A stretch of 9,285 nucleotides of DNA from contig JACDEP010000084.1 of the NCBI GenBank assembly GCA_013816325.1, positions 1 to 9,285 on the forward strand, written 5' to 3'. The DNA comes from Methylotenera sp. (GTDB lineage: Bacteria > Pseudomonadota > Gammaproteobacteria > Burkholderiales > Methylophilaceae). This document shows, piece after piece, positions 1 to 7,233 of the stretch. The first letter of the stretch is position 1, and each line of letters starts with the position of its first letter. Position numbers and translations under genes: made by a program. The notes under the pieces are model-generated. The model was given only the letters and a program-made list of their open reading frames with translations. It did no database searches and was not told where the DNA came from.

Positions 1-377
1 CGGAACACATTGGTCAGCTGATCATGCAGCATGGTGTTTTCAGTGATGGTGTCGGTGAACTGCTTGGTTTGCTCGACATTAGGTAACTCACCATGCAGCA
101 GCAGGTAAGACACTTCCATAAAATTACAATGTTCAGCGAGTTGCTCAATTGGGTAGCCGCGGTAATACAGCAAGCCTTCTTCGCCATCTATAAACGTGAT
201 ATTAGAATTACAGGCCGCAGTGGACATAAAACCGGGGTCATAAGTAAATATGCCATGTTTCCCCAGACTGCGGATATCAATCACATCGTTACCCAAAGTG
301 CCGGAAAGCATAGGTAACTCGATGGGAGGTGCTCCATTGTCAAAGGTCAAGGTAGCTTTAGTCGGTTTTTTGATCAT
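1..377 (-). CDS. gltA: Citrate synthase, N-terminal part (cut by window edge)
   Basis: Type II citrate synthase condenses acetyl-CoA and oxaloacetate to citrate in the cytosol, the entry step of the TCA cycle. Reading the minus strand from the ATG at 377-375 gives about 125 residues with no stop. They start MIKKPTKATLTFDNG and contain LSGTLGNDVIDIRSLG, FTYDPGFMSTAACNS, ITFIDGEEGLLYYRGYPIEQLA and YLLLHGELP. This is the characteristic N-terminal third of proteobacterial GltA, collinear with the E. coli protein as I remember it. The catalytic His and Asp lie further on, outside the window. No good Shine-Dalgarno sequence precedes the ATG, but an upstream start would add nothing GltA-like. The gene runs in the same direction as anmK, with a 119-bp gap holding its own promoter. 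Family identification is secure; only the 5' part can be judged. Confidence 0.95.
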   Translation of the reverse strand, partial: MIKKPTKATLTFDNGAPPIELPMLSGTLGNDVIDIRSLGKHGIFTYDPGFMSTAACNSNITFIDGEEGLLYYRGYPIEQLAEHCNFMEVSYLLLHGELPNVEQTKQFTDTITENTMLHDQLTNVF

Positions 378-413
378 GTTGAGTCTTATATATTTGAATC
401 GCTATAAGTGATA

Positions 414-444
414 ATTATACTAAATGATGCAGCTAAATGCTCAA
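414..444 (-). promoter_or_regulatory. Probable sigma-70 promoter of gltA
   Basis: On the minus strand a perfect TATAAT (419-414) lies about 37 bp upstream of the gltA ATG, which would give a leader of about 30 nt. The best -35 candidate is TTGAGC (444-439), at a long 19-bp spacing, so the -35 assignment is weak. The surrounding 378-496 gap is AT-rich and holds no gene. I see no strong hairpin plus T-run after the anmK stop, so some readthrough from anmK into gltA is possible. Confidence 0.5.
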
Positions 445-496
445 TCAAGCTATTTTGCGAGACAAAGGCGATTAGTTTTTGTAAAAGGTAAGTGGC

Positions 497-1612
497 TTAG
501 CGCTGGTAAATTGCGCCTAATATACGCGCCGCATTTGCACCGGTGACTTGCGGTAAGTTAGCGGTTTTCTTATCAAGGCATTGTTTTGCAAGCCAGGCAA
601 AGGCAATGGCTTCGACCCAATCCACGCCAATCCCTAACGTTTCGGTAGTAGCCAACTGGCAATGAGTTAATAGCTTTTGCAATTCACTTTTTAGTAAAGT
701 GTTATGCGCTCCGCCACCACATAAATAAGTTTCATCAATGCTACCACAATAATTTTGTAAAGAATCCGCAATGCTTTGGACGGTAAATGCTACTAAAGTC
801 CGTGCTACATCCTGCGGCAAATAATTGGTATTTAAAAGGTGCTGGTCCAGCCATTGCTCGTTAAACAAGTCACGGCCGGTGCTTTTAGGTGGTAACAGTG
901 CTAGATAAGCCTCTGTAAGCATGGTGGACAACAAAGGCTTGATGATCTCCCCAGTTCTGGCCCAAGCACCATCTGCATCATAATCCAAGCCTTGGTGGCG
1001 CTTAATCCACGCGTCCAGCAGCATGTTACCGGGGCCGGTATCAAAGCCAAATACTTCATTTTTTGCAAGGTAGGTGATATTGGCGATACCACCGATATTG
1101 ATTAAGGCGCGAGTTTTATCATTGCTGGAAAATACTGCGTGGTGAAATGCCGGTACCAATGGTGCACCTTGCCCACCAGCGGCAATATCGCGACTACGGA
1201 AATCCGCTACCACTGTGATATCTGTCAATTCTGCTAATAGGGCGGCATTGCCGATTTGCATGGTAAAACCGATGCCATCGTTTAACCCGGGCTGATGGCG
1301 AATAGTCTGGCCATGGCAGCCGATGGCAACAATACGATCGCTAGTGATCTTAGCTTTGGTAAGTAATTGTTTCACGGCACTTGCAAAAAGCTTGGCAAGT
1401 TGGTTACTGATTAAAGCTGTCGTTTCCAGCTCATTGTCAGTAGGATGCTGCAGCCTTAAAATTACAGAGCGCAATTCAGCGGAATAAGGCAGAAAATGAG
1501 TATTTAATGTTTTTAGTGGAGAACCTGCAGCACTATCAAATTCCACAAGTGCAGCATCTATCCCATCAAGGCTGGTGCCAGACATCAATCCGATGAAGAG
1601 CTGGCTAGCCAT
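497..1612 (-). CDS. anmK: Anhydro-N-acetylmuramic acid kinase
   Basis: AnmK is a cytosolic enzyme of peptidoglycan recycling. It opens the 1,6-anhydro ring of anhydro-MurNAc and phosphorylates it with ATP, giving MurNAc-6-phosphate. The 371-residue product has the usual family length (E. coli AnmK is about 369). It shows the N-terminal nucleotide-binding signature FIGLMSGTSLDGID (6-19), CHGQTIRHQP (99-108), DFRSRDIAAGGQGAPLVPAFH (137-157), the INIGGIANIT segment (171-180), FDTGPGN (190-196) with the catalytic-type Asp191, and LCGGGAHN (297-304). All expected motifs are intact. The ATG is well placed because the first motif begins only five residues in. No clear Shine-Dalgarno sequence precedes it; it starts 24 bp after the stop of the upstream endopeptidase gene, so cotranscription, and perhaps translational coupling, is likely. 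The pairing with a cell-wall hydrolase fits a turnover and recycling role. Confidence 0.97.
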   Translation of the reverse strand: MASQLFIGLMSGTSLDGIDAALVEFDSAAGSPLKTLNTHFLPYSAELRSVILRLQHPTDNELETTALISNQLAKLFASAVKQLLTKAKITSDRIVAIGCHGQTIRHQPGLNDGIGFTMQIGNAALLAELTDITVVADFRSRDIAAGGQGAPLVPAFHHAVFSSNDKTRALINIGGIANITYLAKNEVFGFDTGPGNMLLDAWIKRHQGLDYDADGAWARTGEIIKPLLSTMLTEAYLALLPPKSTGRDLFNEQWLDQHLLNTNYLPQDVARTLVAFTVQSIADSLQNYCGSIDETYLCGGGAHNTLLKSELQKLLTHCQLATTETLGIGVDWVEAIAFAWLAKQCLDKKTANLPQVTGANAARILGAIYQR

Positions 1613-1636
1613 GATTTGAATGGAGTGTCTTGTTGA

Positions 1637-3055
1637 TTAATCTAAGGCAGCGATATTGCTGGTGCCTAATAGGTTAAGTTGGGTGCTCAATTGATTGCTT
1701 AAACTGTCAAACGCCATTTTATTCTGCGCGCTAATTGGATCAGCTTTTGGTAAGGCTGCTTTCATCGGGTCCCGATGTTCGCCATTCAACAAGAACTCAT
1801 AATGCAGATGCGGGCCAGTAGCCAAACCTGTCATGCCGACAAAGCCAATCACTTCACCTTGGGTAACTTTTTCACCACGATGCAAACCCGCAGCAAAGCG
1901 TGATAAATGACCATATACCGTACTGACACCATTGGCATGGCGCAAGACAATTACATTGCCATAGCCGCCTTTTTGACCAACAAAATCCACTGTGGCATCA
2001 CCTGAGGCTTTAACTCGCGTCCCAGTCGGTGCTGCCATGTCCACACCTTTGTGCGCTTTCATGCGTTGTAAAATAGGATGGAAACGACCCAAACTGAAAC
2101 CGGAGCTGATACGCGTGAATTCCAGCGGGGAACGTAAAAAGGATTTATGCAGGCTTTTACCTTCGGGGGTGTAATAGCGCATCTCGCCATTGCTGTCCCT
2201 GTAGCCAATCGCGCGGTAGGTTTTGCCGTTATTCACAAATTCTGCAGCCAGCACATCGCCCGTTTTCAACAGTTCGCCTTGGTCATAGTTACCTTCGTAA
2301 ATGACATTGAAATGATCACCGCGGCGTAAATCAGTATGAAAGTCGATTTCGCTTTCAAACATTTCAGCCACTTGAATAGCCACGCTATCGGGAATATTCG
2401 CACCGTCAGTAGCGCCAAATAAAGAACTTTTAATTTCGGCAGATTTTAATATTGGACGTTTAGCCAGCTGGTGAGCGATTTTGCTGGCTTCGTAGCCAGT
2501 ATCGGTTTGGTTAATCGCAATATAATTGTCATTATCCAACTGGTATTCAAGAGTAATCAAATTGCCGTCAATATCGGTTTGTGCTTCAAACTCATTACCC
2601 GGTTTCAAGTTGGCGCCAATTTCGCTAGCAGCATTATTATGGCTGATGTAGTCGATTGCATCGCGGTTACGTATATTCAAGCGACCAAGGACACTCGATA
2701 AAGTATCGTCACGGCGTACACGCTCTTTGTACCAGAAGTTTTCGTTAGCGGCTTGCAGTTCACTATTGGTAATAGTTGGCAGGACGATTTCTTCGGTCAT
2801 AGCGGTTGTTGCGATCGTACCGGTTAAAGTTTGCGGCGCGATACCGAACGCGGCATAGATGCCGAATAAAGGAAAGCAAGAGATTGCCAGAATCCAGCGT
2901 AATTTAAATTTACGCTCCGAGACTTGCTGAAACTTACGTTCAGCTTTGTCAAGGTTTTGCGCTAAAATAGCGTTTTGCTGTGAAATATATAAACCATCAT
3001 CGATGTTGGAATAATTAGAGGTTATGGGGCTTTGATTAAGCTCGTTATTTTCCAC
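1637..3055 (-). CDS. M23-family peptidoglycan endopeptidase, MepM-like, membrane-anchored
   Basis: Predicted zinc endopeptidase that cuts peptidoglycan cross-links in the periplasm. From the GTG start the product has 472 residues. A cytosolic N-terminal tail (1-52) precedes one transmembrane segment (about 53-73, WILAISCFPLFGIYAAFGIA). Next come an OapA/LysM-like region (about 109-170, including VRRDDTLSSVLGRLNIRN), a Csd3/MepM-type middle domain (about 225-305), and the C-terminal LytM domain (about 320-435). That domain has HKGVD (zinc ligands His335 and Asp339), HLSRF (His383) and HLHYE (His416, His418), so the metal site is complete. E. coli MepM is about 440 residues with the same order. 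The open frame extends to a TTG at 3109, but that codon directly follows an in-frame stop and has no ribosome site. The GTG at 3055-3053 has GAAGG seven bases upstream, so I prefer it. The gene lies directly upstream of anmK. Confidence 0.9.
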   Translation of the reverse strand: MENNELNQSPITSNYSNIDDGLYISQQNAILAQNLDKAERKFQQVSERKFKLRWILAISCFPLFGIYAAFGIAPQTLTGTIATTAMTEEIVLPTITNSELQAANENFWYKERVRRDDTLSSVLGRLNIRNRDAIDYISHNNAASEIGANLKPGNEFEAQTDIDGNLITLEYQLDNDNYIAINQTDTGYEASKIAHQLAKRPILKSAEIKSSLFGATDGANIPDSVAIQVAEMFESEIDFHTDLRRGDHFNVIYEGNYDQGELLKTGDVLAAEFVNNGKTYRAIGYRDSNGEMRYYTPEGKSLHKSFLRSPLEFTRISSGFSLGRFHPILQRMKAHKGVDMAAPTGTRVKASGDATVDFVGQKGGYGNVIVLRHANGVSTVYGHLSRFAAGLHRGEKVTQGEVIGFVGMTGLATGPHLHYEFLLNGEHRDPMKAALPKADPISAQNKMAFDSLSNQLSTQLNLLGTSNIAALD

Positions 3056-3062
3056 GGGCTGA

Positions 3063-3067
3063 CCTTC
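3063..3067 (-). promoter_or_regulatory. Ribosome binding site deciding the M23 peptidase start
   Basis: GAAGG on the minus strand sits 7 nt before the GTG at 3055-3053. The competing TTG at 3109-3107 is preceded by TTTTAA and has no purine-rich site. This makes the GTG the likelier start. Confidence 0.55.
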
Positions 3068-3160
3068 ATAAAAATATAATACGGCATCAGATACTAACAG
3101 AAAACTCAATTAAAACAAGCAAATGAAATAATCTTTACACCATTATTTTGCCGTGTTTTT

Positions 3161-3165
3161 AAGGA
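3161..3165 (+). promoter_or_regulatory. Ribosome binding site of tyrS
   Basis: AAGGA lies 9 nt before the GTG at 3175-3177. It supports the GTG as the true initiation codon of tyrS rather than a later ATG. Confidence 0.7.
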
Positions 3166-3174
3166 TATATAAAC

Positions 3175-4374
3175 GTGAATATTGACATCAATCAACAACT
3201 GGCAGTCATTAAGCGTGGTGCAGATGAGCTTTTAATCGAGGCCGAATTGGTCGAAAAGCTCAAAAAAGGTATTCCGTTACGAATTAAAGCTGGTTTTGAT
3301 CCTACGGCACCCGATTTGCATTTGGGTCATACCGTGCTTATCAATAAATTACGTCAGTTCCAAGAATTGGGTCACCAAGTGTTATTCTTGATTGGCGATT
3401 TCACGGGCATGATAGGCGACCCAACTGGCAAAAGCGCTACGCGTCCGCCGTTAACTGCCGAGCAGGTGCAAGAAAACGCCAAGTCTTATACAGCGCAAGT
3501 ATTCAAAATCTTAAAGCCAGAACAAACCGAAGTGGTGTTCAATTCCAAATGGCTCACTGAGCTGGGGGCGGCGGGGATGCTCAAGCTGGCTGCCAGTCAT
3601 ACGGTTGCAAGAATGTTAGAACGCGATGATTTTTCAAAGCGATATAAAGGTAATCAGCCAATTGCCATCCATGAGTTCTTGTATCCTTTATTACAAGGCT
3701 ACGATTCGGTCGCACTCCAAGCTGATGTTGAGCTGGGTGGTACTGACCAGAAATTCAACCTGCTAATGGGCCGCGAGCTACAGAAACAAGCCGGACAAAG
3801 CCAGCAATGTGTATTGACCATGCCTTTGCTGGAAGGCCTAGACGGCGTCAATAAAATGTCCAAATCGCTCGGTAACTATATTGGTATCGCTGAAGCGCCT
3901 GAAATTATCTTTGCAAAAATCATGTCGATTTCCGATGAATTGATGTGGCGCTTTATAGAGTTGCTCTCATTCGAGTCATTGGAATCTATCGCCAAATGGA
4001 AAGCAGAGGTTGCGGCTGGTAGCAATCCGCGCGATATCAAAGTGCGTTTCGCACAAGAAATCGTGGCGCGCTTTCATAACCATGCAGATGCTGAGAAAGC
4101 ATTGGTTGATTTTCAAACCCGGTCTAAAGGCGGTATTCCAGATGACGTGCCCGAAGTGACGGTGACGATTGATAACGAGAGTATAGGTGTTGCGCAACTG
4201 CTTAAACTGGCCGGCCTCGTCACCAGCACCTCTGAAGCCTTTCGCGCCATAGAGCAGGGTGGCATTAAATTAGATGGTGAAAAAGTATCCGACAAAGCCT
4301 ATATGATTAGCAAAGGCTGCACTGTAGTAGCCCAAGTGGGCAAGCGTAAATTCGCAAATGTAATTATTTTGTAA
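3175..4374 (+). CDS. tyrS: Tyrosyl-tRNA synthetase
   Basis: Class I aminoacyl-tRNA synthetase that charges tRNA-Tyr with tyrosine in the cytosol. The 399-residue product has the class I HIGH-type motif HLGH (49-52) within FDPTAPDLHLGHTVL, GDFTGMIGDPTGKSATRP (74-91), the substrate-pocket motif LGGTDQKFNLLMGR (187-200), and KMSKS (227-231). A C-terminal S4-type RNA-binding domain (about 328-399) carries AFRAIEQGGIKLDGEKV. The length and the GGTDQ motif fit the ~400-residue type common in Proteobacteria rather than the longer E. coli type. It starts with GTG behind an AAGGA site. It is divergent from the M23 gene and ends 16 bp before the first rRNA promoter. Its last codons are AT-rich and overlap the place where that promoter's upstream element would lie. 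I see no T-box-like leader. Confidence 0.97.
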   Translation: MNIDINQQLAVIKRGADELLIEAELVEKLKKGIPLRIKAGFDPTAPDLHLGHTVLINKLRQFQELGHQVLFLIGDFTGMIGDPTGKSATRPPLTAEQVQENAKSYTAQVFKILKPEQTEVVFNSKWLTELGAAGMLKLAASHTVARMLERDDFSKRYKGNQPIAIHEFLYPLLQGYDSVALQADVELGGTDQKFNLLMGRELQKQAGQSQQCVLTMPLLEGLDGVNKMSKSLGNYIGIAEAPEIIFAKIMSISDELMWRFIELLSFESLESIAKWKAEVAAGSNPRDIKVRFAQEIVARFHNHADAEKALVDFQTRSKGGIPDDVPEVTVTIDNESIGVAQLLKLAGLVTSTSEAFRAIEQGGIKLDGEKVSDKAYMISKGCTVVAQVGKRKFANVIIL

Positions 4375-4390
4375 CAGCGTGATTTTGGGG

Positions 4391-4418
4391 TTGACCAAAA
4401 TGTAGCGCCCGGTAGAAT
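4391..4418 (+). promoter_or_regulatory. rRNA operon promoter 1
   Basis: TTGACC (4391-4396), a 16-bp spacer and TAGAAT (4413-4418) are followed by the GC-rich discriminator GCGCGC (4419-4424), putting +1 near 4425. The 16-bp spacer and GCGC discriminator match the design of E. coli rrn P1 promoters, which are inhibited by ppGpp/DksA; stringent control here is inferred. The -35 begins only 16 bp after the tyrS stop, so any UP element lies in the 3' end of tyrS. Confidence 0.8.
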
Positions 4419-4426
4419 GCGCGCCT

Positions 4427-4450
4427 TCGCTAACGAAACAATGTTACCGA
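4427..4450 (+). other. Stem-loop at the 5' end of promoter 1 transcripts
   Basis: TCGCTAAC (4427-4434) pairs with GTTACCGA (4443-4450), with one C-C mismatch and an 8-nt loop. It begins about two bases after the predicted +1. Confidence 0.5.
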
Positions 4451-4526
4451 GTAGTAGAAATAAGCAAGAAAAAAGCCGCTGTAAAAACTACATTCAATAC
4501 TAATTTGAATTTTTTCAAAATTACTG

Positions 4527-4554
4527 TTGACCAGATTTAAAACCTCTGTAGAAT
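4527..4554 (+). promoter_or_regulatory. rRNA operon promoter 2
   Basis: TTGACC (4527-4532), a 16-bp spacer and TAGAAT (4549-4554), then GCGCGC (4555-4560), with +1 near 4561. The upstream block 4490-4524 is strongly AT-rich (ATACTAATTTGAATTTTTTC and following), as expected of an UP element bound by the RNA polymerase alpha C-terminal domain. Confidence 0.82.
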
Positions 4555-4561
4555 GCGCGCC

Positions 4562-4587
4562 TTCGCTAGCAAATTAATGCTAGTGAA
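4562..4587 (+). other. Stem-loop at the 5' end of promoter 2 transcripts
   Basis: TTCGCTAGC (4562-4570) pairs with GCTAGTGAA (4579-4587): nine pairs including one G-U, with the 8-nt loop AAATTAAT. Several paired positions differ from copy 1 on both arms, which keeps the helix. Confidence 0.55.
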
Positions 4588-4662
4588 AATAAGTAAAAGT
4601 AACAAAAAAGCGCAGTCAAAAAATACAGTTAATATTAATTACGAAATCTTTCAGAATTAGTA

Positions 4663-4690
4663 TTGACGGCCTTAAAAAGCTCTGTATAAT
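4663..4690 (+). promoter_or_regulatory. rRNA operon promoter 3 (proximal)
   Basis: TTGACG (4663-4668), a 16-bp spacer and a perfect TATAAT (4685-4690), then discriminator GCGCAC (4691-4696), with +1 near 4697. The upstream stretch 4617-4660 is rich in A and T, including TTAATATTAATTACGAAATC. This is the closest of the three to consensus and directly precedes the antitermination leader, so it is likely a main promoter. Confidence 0.85.
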
Positions 4691-4695
4691 GCGCA

Positions 4696-4722
4696 CCTCG
4701 TTGACGCAAAGCGGTAACGAGG
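4696..4722 (+). other. Stem-loop at the 5' end of promoter 3 transcripts
   Basis: CCTCGTT (4696-4702) pairs perfectly with AACGAGG (4716-4722). Inside, CGC (4705-4707) can pair with GCG (4711-4713) across an AAA loop. It sits in the same place relative to its promoter as the hairpins of units 1 and 2, but with different sequence. It abuts the boxB hairpin. Confidence 0.55.
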
Positions 4723-4751
4723 ATACTAGAAAGTGATTCACTTTTTGGTAT
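4723..4751 (+). promoter_or_regulatory. Leader boxB hairpin of the rRNA antitermination site
   Basis: ATACTAGAAAGTG (4723-4735) pairs with CACTTTTTGGTAT (4739-4751): thirteen pairs including two G-U, closed by a 3-nt loop. It lies 9 nt before boxA, the order known from E. coli rrn leaders (boxB, then boxA). Function is inferred from position. Confidence 0.65.
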
Positions 4752-4760
4752 AGAAATAAA

Positions 4761-4772
4761 GCTCTTTAACAA
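4761..4772 (+). promoter_or_regulatory. Leader boxA antitermination signal
   Basis: GCTCTTTAACAA matches the E. coli rrn boxA (TGCTCTTTAACA) except at its first base. In known systems NusB and S10 (NusE) bind this RNA and protect rRNA transcription from Rho. The motif recurs before 23S at 7222. Confidence 0.85.
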
Positions 4773-4775
4773 AAT

Positions 4776-4800
4776 AACAACTGATAAGTGTGGGTGCTTG
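4776..4800 (+). other. 16S processing stalk, 5' arm
   Basis: These 25 bases pair along their whole length with 6647-6671, just after 16S, with only two G-U pairs. Such a helix looping out 16S is the usual RNase III substrate for releasing the 16S precursor. GTGTGGGTGC within it resembles the boxC element of E. coli leaders. Confidence 0.85.
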
Positions 4801-5088
4801 TGGGAACGAGACGCTAGCTTAGACGCAACTAACTTGTTCATGAAGGCCTTAAAATCTTTGTGGAATTTAACTTAGTTGTTTGGTTTAAGTGATGCCTCAG
4901 AAAAACAAGTGCTTACACTTAAATTTATGACAAATATGTAACGGTTCTTAGTAATAGGAATCACACAGACCTTGAAATGAATTTGAGTCTTTCACCTATC
5001 ACGTTCTTTGATTATCGTCAGAGAATAGGGTGAATAAAGCAAAAGCGAAATACCACCTCGAAAGAGGAAATAGTAATAGTCATACATT
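4801..5088 (+). other. 16S precursor leader (removed during maturation)
   Basis: This 288-nt stretch between the stalk and mature 16S has no gene. It holds several hairpins. AAGTG-CTTA-CACTT (4907-4920) competes with a longer pairing of TTTAAGTG (4884-4891) to CACTTAAA (4916-4923). TTCACCTAT (4991-4999) pairs with ATAGGGTGAA (5025-5034) with one bulged G. CCTC-GAAA-GAGG (5056-5067) is a GNRA tetraloop hairpin 21 nt before 16S. Their roles in folding or trimming are inference. Confidence 0.6.
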
Positions 5089-6629
<1,541 letters not shown>

Positions 6630-6646
6630 GAGAAACATCGAACTTG

Positions 6647-6671
6647 CAAGCATTCACACTTATCAGTTGTT
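6647..6671 (+). other. 16S processing stalk, 3' arm
   Basis: Pairs over 25 nt with 4776-4800 with no mismatch other than two G-U pairs. It starts 20 nt after the mature 16S end, as expected for a precursor cut by RNase III and then trimmed. Confidence 0.85.
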
Positions 6672-6732
6672 AGGCAAAACGCAACATCAAAGATTGGCCT
6701 AAACATTAGCGGCGACGCTATAACCTTTTATA
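6672..6732 (+). other. Spacer between 16S stalk and tRNA-Ile, with GNRA hairpin
   Basis: TAGCG-GCGA-CGCTA (6707-6720) is a perfect 5-bp stem with a GNRA tetraloop ending 12 nt before tRNA-Ile. TTAGGC (6670-6675) can also pair with GCCTAA (6697-6702), overlapping the last two bases of the stalk. No gene is present. Confidence 0.5.
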
Positions 6733-6809
6733 GGGTCTGTAGCTCAGCTGGTTAGAGCACCGTCTTGATAAGGCGGGGGTCGATGGTTCGAGTCCATCCA
6801 GACCCACCA
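6733..6809 (+). tRNA. ileT: tRNA-Ile (anticodon GAU)
   Basis: 77 nt including an encoded CCA. The acceptor GGGTCTG pairs with CAGACCC, followed by discriminator A. The anticodon arm CCGTC-TTGATAA-GGCGG gives GAU, and the T loop is GGTTCGAGTCC. It reads AUC and AUU codons. Position between 16S and 23S is typical for the spacer tRNA. Confidence 0.98.
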
Positions 6810-7058
6810 ACAGATTCACAATAATCAGCGTATTTCGGCGTTATCGGAATGCTTGCATGCTTAAATGTATGCGGCGCACTCCTCTGCCTTGAGCTACTAG
6901 ATTCTTGTAAATCTGAAGGTCTTATCAAAGCAAGCAGTTCGCTCAACGTATAAGACTTGAGAGGCAAACAAGACAGACGCGAAATACCGACGTGTAGTTT
7001 TTTATACGAGGTGTTGAGCAACGCAGTATTGTGTAGCCTAATCATGGCTTAGACAAGA
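6810..7058 (+). other. Long structured spacer between tRNA-Ile and tRNA-Ala
   Basis: This 249-bp stretch has no gene. It shows nested inverted repeats. GTATTTCG (6830-6837) pairs with CGAAATAC (6980-6987). Inside, TGCCTT (6885-6890) pairs with GAGGCA (6961-6966). Within that lie two hairpins, AGATT/AATCT (6899-6914) and a 9-bp stem 6917-6925/6950-6958. GCATGC/GTATGC (6855-6872) is another hairpin. Known rrn spacers often place these two tRNAs much closer. No flanking direct repeat or transposase trace marks it as a mobile insertion. Confidence 0.5.
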
Positions 7059-7134
7059 GGGGGATTAGCTCAGCTGGGAGAGCACCTGCTTTGCAAGCAG
7101 GGGGTCAACGGTTCGATCCCGTTATCCTCCACCA
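7059..7134 (+). tRNA. alaT: tRNA-Ala (anticodon UGC)
   Basis: 76 nt with encoded CCA. The acceptor GGGGGAT pairs with ATCCTCC (one G-U). The anticodon arm CCTGC-TTTGCAA-GCAGG gives UGC, and the T loop is GGTTCGATCCC. It reads GCA and other GCN codons. With tRNA-Ile it forms the classic Ile-Ala spacer pair. Confidence 0.98.
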
Positions 7135-7170
7135 AGTTTTATGAAGTATCAATTGATGTTGTGAGTAAGA

Positions 7171-7210
7171 AATTAGAAGCAAGCGTTCGTTTGAATGTTT
7201 GCTTCTAGTT
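7171..7210 (+). promoter_or_regulatory. Spacer boxB-type hairpin before 23S
   Basis: Bases 7171-7188 pair with 7193-7210: eighteen pairs, three of them G-U, with the 4-nt loop GTTT. It lies 11 nt before a boxA, copying the boxB-boxA order of the leader. The following T-run makes it look like a terminator, but its place inside the operon argues for an antitermination or processing role. Confidence 0.6.
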
Positions 7211-7221
7211 TTTAACTAGAC

Positions 7222-7233
7222 TGTTCTTTAACA
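7222..7233 (+). promoter_or_regulatory. Spacer boxA antitermination signal
   Basis: TGTTCTTTAACA repeats the boxA core of the leader (CTTTAACAAAAT is shared). A second boxA before 23S is the usual arrangement in bacterial rrn operons and would reload the Nus antitermination complex. Confidence 0.8.

Larger units (their letters stand above)
3056..3174. promoter_or_regulatory. Divergent intergenic region between the M23 peptidase and tyrS
   Basis: This 119-bp AT-rich gap must hold promoters for both directions. On the plus strand there is a perfect TATAAT at 3075-3080, but nothing resembling TTGACA at the right distance. A TTTACA at 3134-3139 has no good -10 partner. On the minus strand TATTAT (3081-3076) lies about 21 bp before the preferred GTG start of the peptidase gene, again with a weak -35. 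The region is regulatory by position, but I cannot assign either promoter firmly. Confidence 0.4.
4391..4798 (+). repeat. Three tandem 136-bp rRNA promoter units
   Basis: The three -35 boxes start at 4391, 4527 and 4663, exactly 136 bp apart twice over. Units 1 and 2 are alike along most of their length: -35, spacer, TAGAAT, GCGCGCCTTCGCTA, a hairpin, an A-rich stretch ending in AAAAAAG, then an AT-rich block ending in AAAATTACTG or AGAATTAGTA. Unit 3 keeps the -35 to hairpin part, but its second half is replaced by the boxB-boxA leader. Copies have diverged by many substitutions, so the duplication is old. A period of 136 bp is close to 13 helical turns, which would put the three promoters on the same DNA face. 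This is a promoter array, not a protein-coding or CRISPR repeat. Confidence 0.85.

Noticed and set aside
93..317. Plus-strand 74-codon frame at the left edge
   Set aside because: It lies opposite gltA, whose minus-strand translation is clearly citrate synthase.
4391..4798. Regular tandem repeat that could be a CRISPR array or satellite
   Set aside because: Only three units, 136 bp each, with strong divergence and a promoter in every unit. No short identical repeats with unique spacers.
4635..4841. Minus-strand 68-codon frame across the promoter 3 and boxA region
   Set aside because: It covers promoter, boxB, boxA and stalk elements on the other strand and has no recognisable protein feature.
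6810..7058. Mobile element inserted between the two spacer tRNAs
   Set aside because: No target-site duplication, terminal inverted repeats at the ends, or transposase remnant is visible; the pairing is internal and nested.
7171..7215. Strong hairpin followed by TTTTT, looking like an intrinsic terminator
   Set aside because: It lies inside the rRNA operon between tRNA-Ala and 23S, the stem is AT-rich, and a boxA follows. A boxB or processing hairpin is the better reading.
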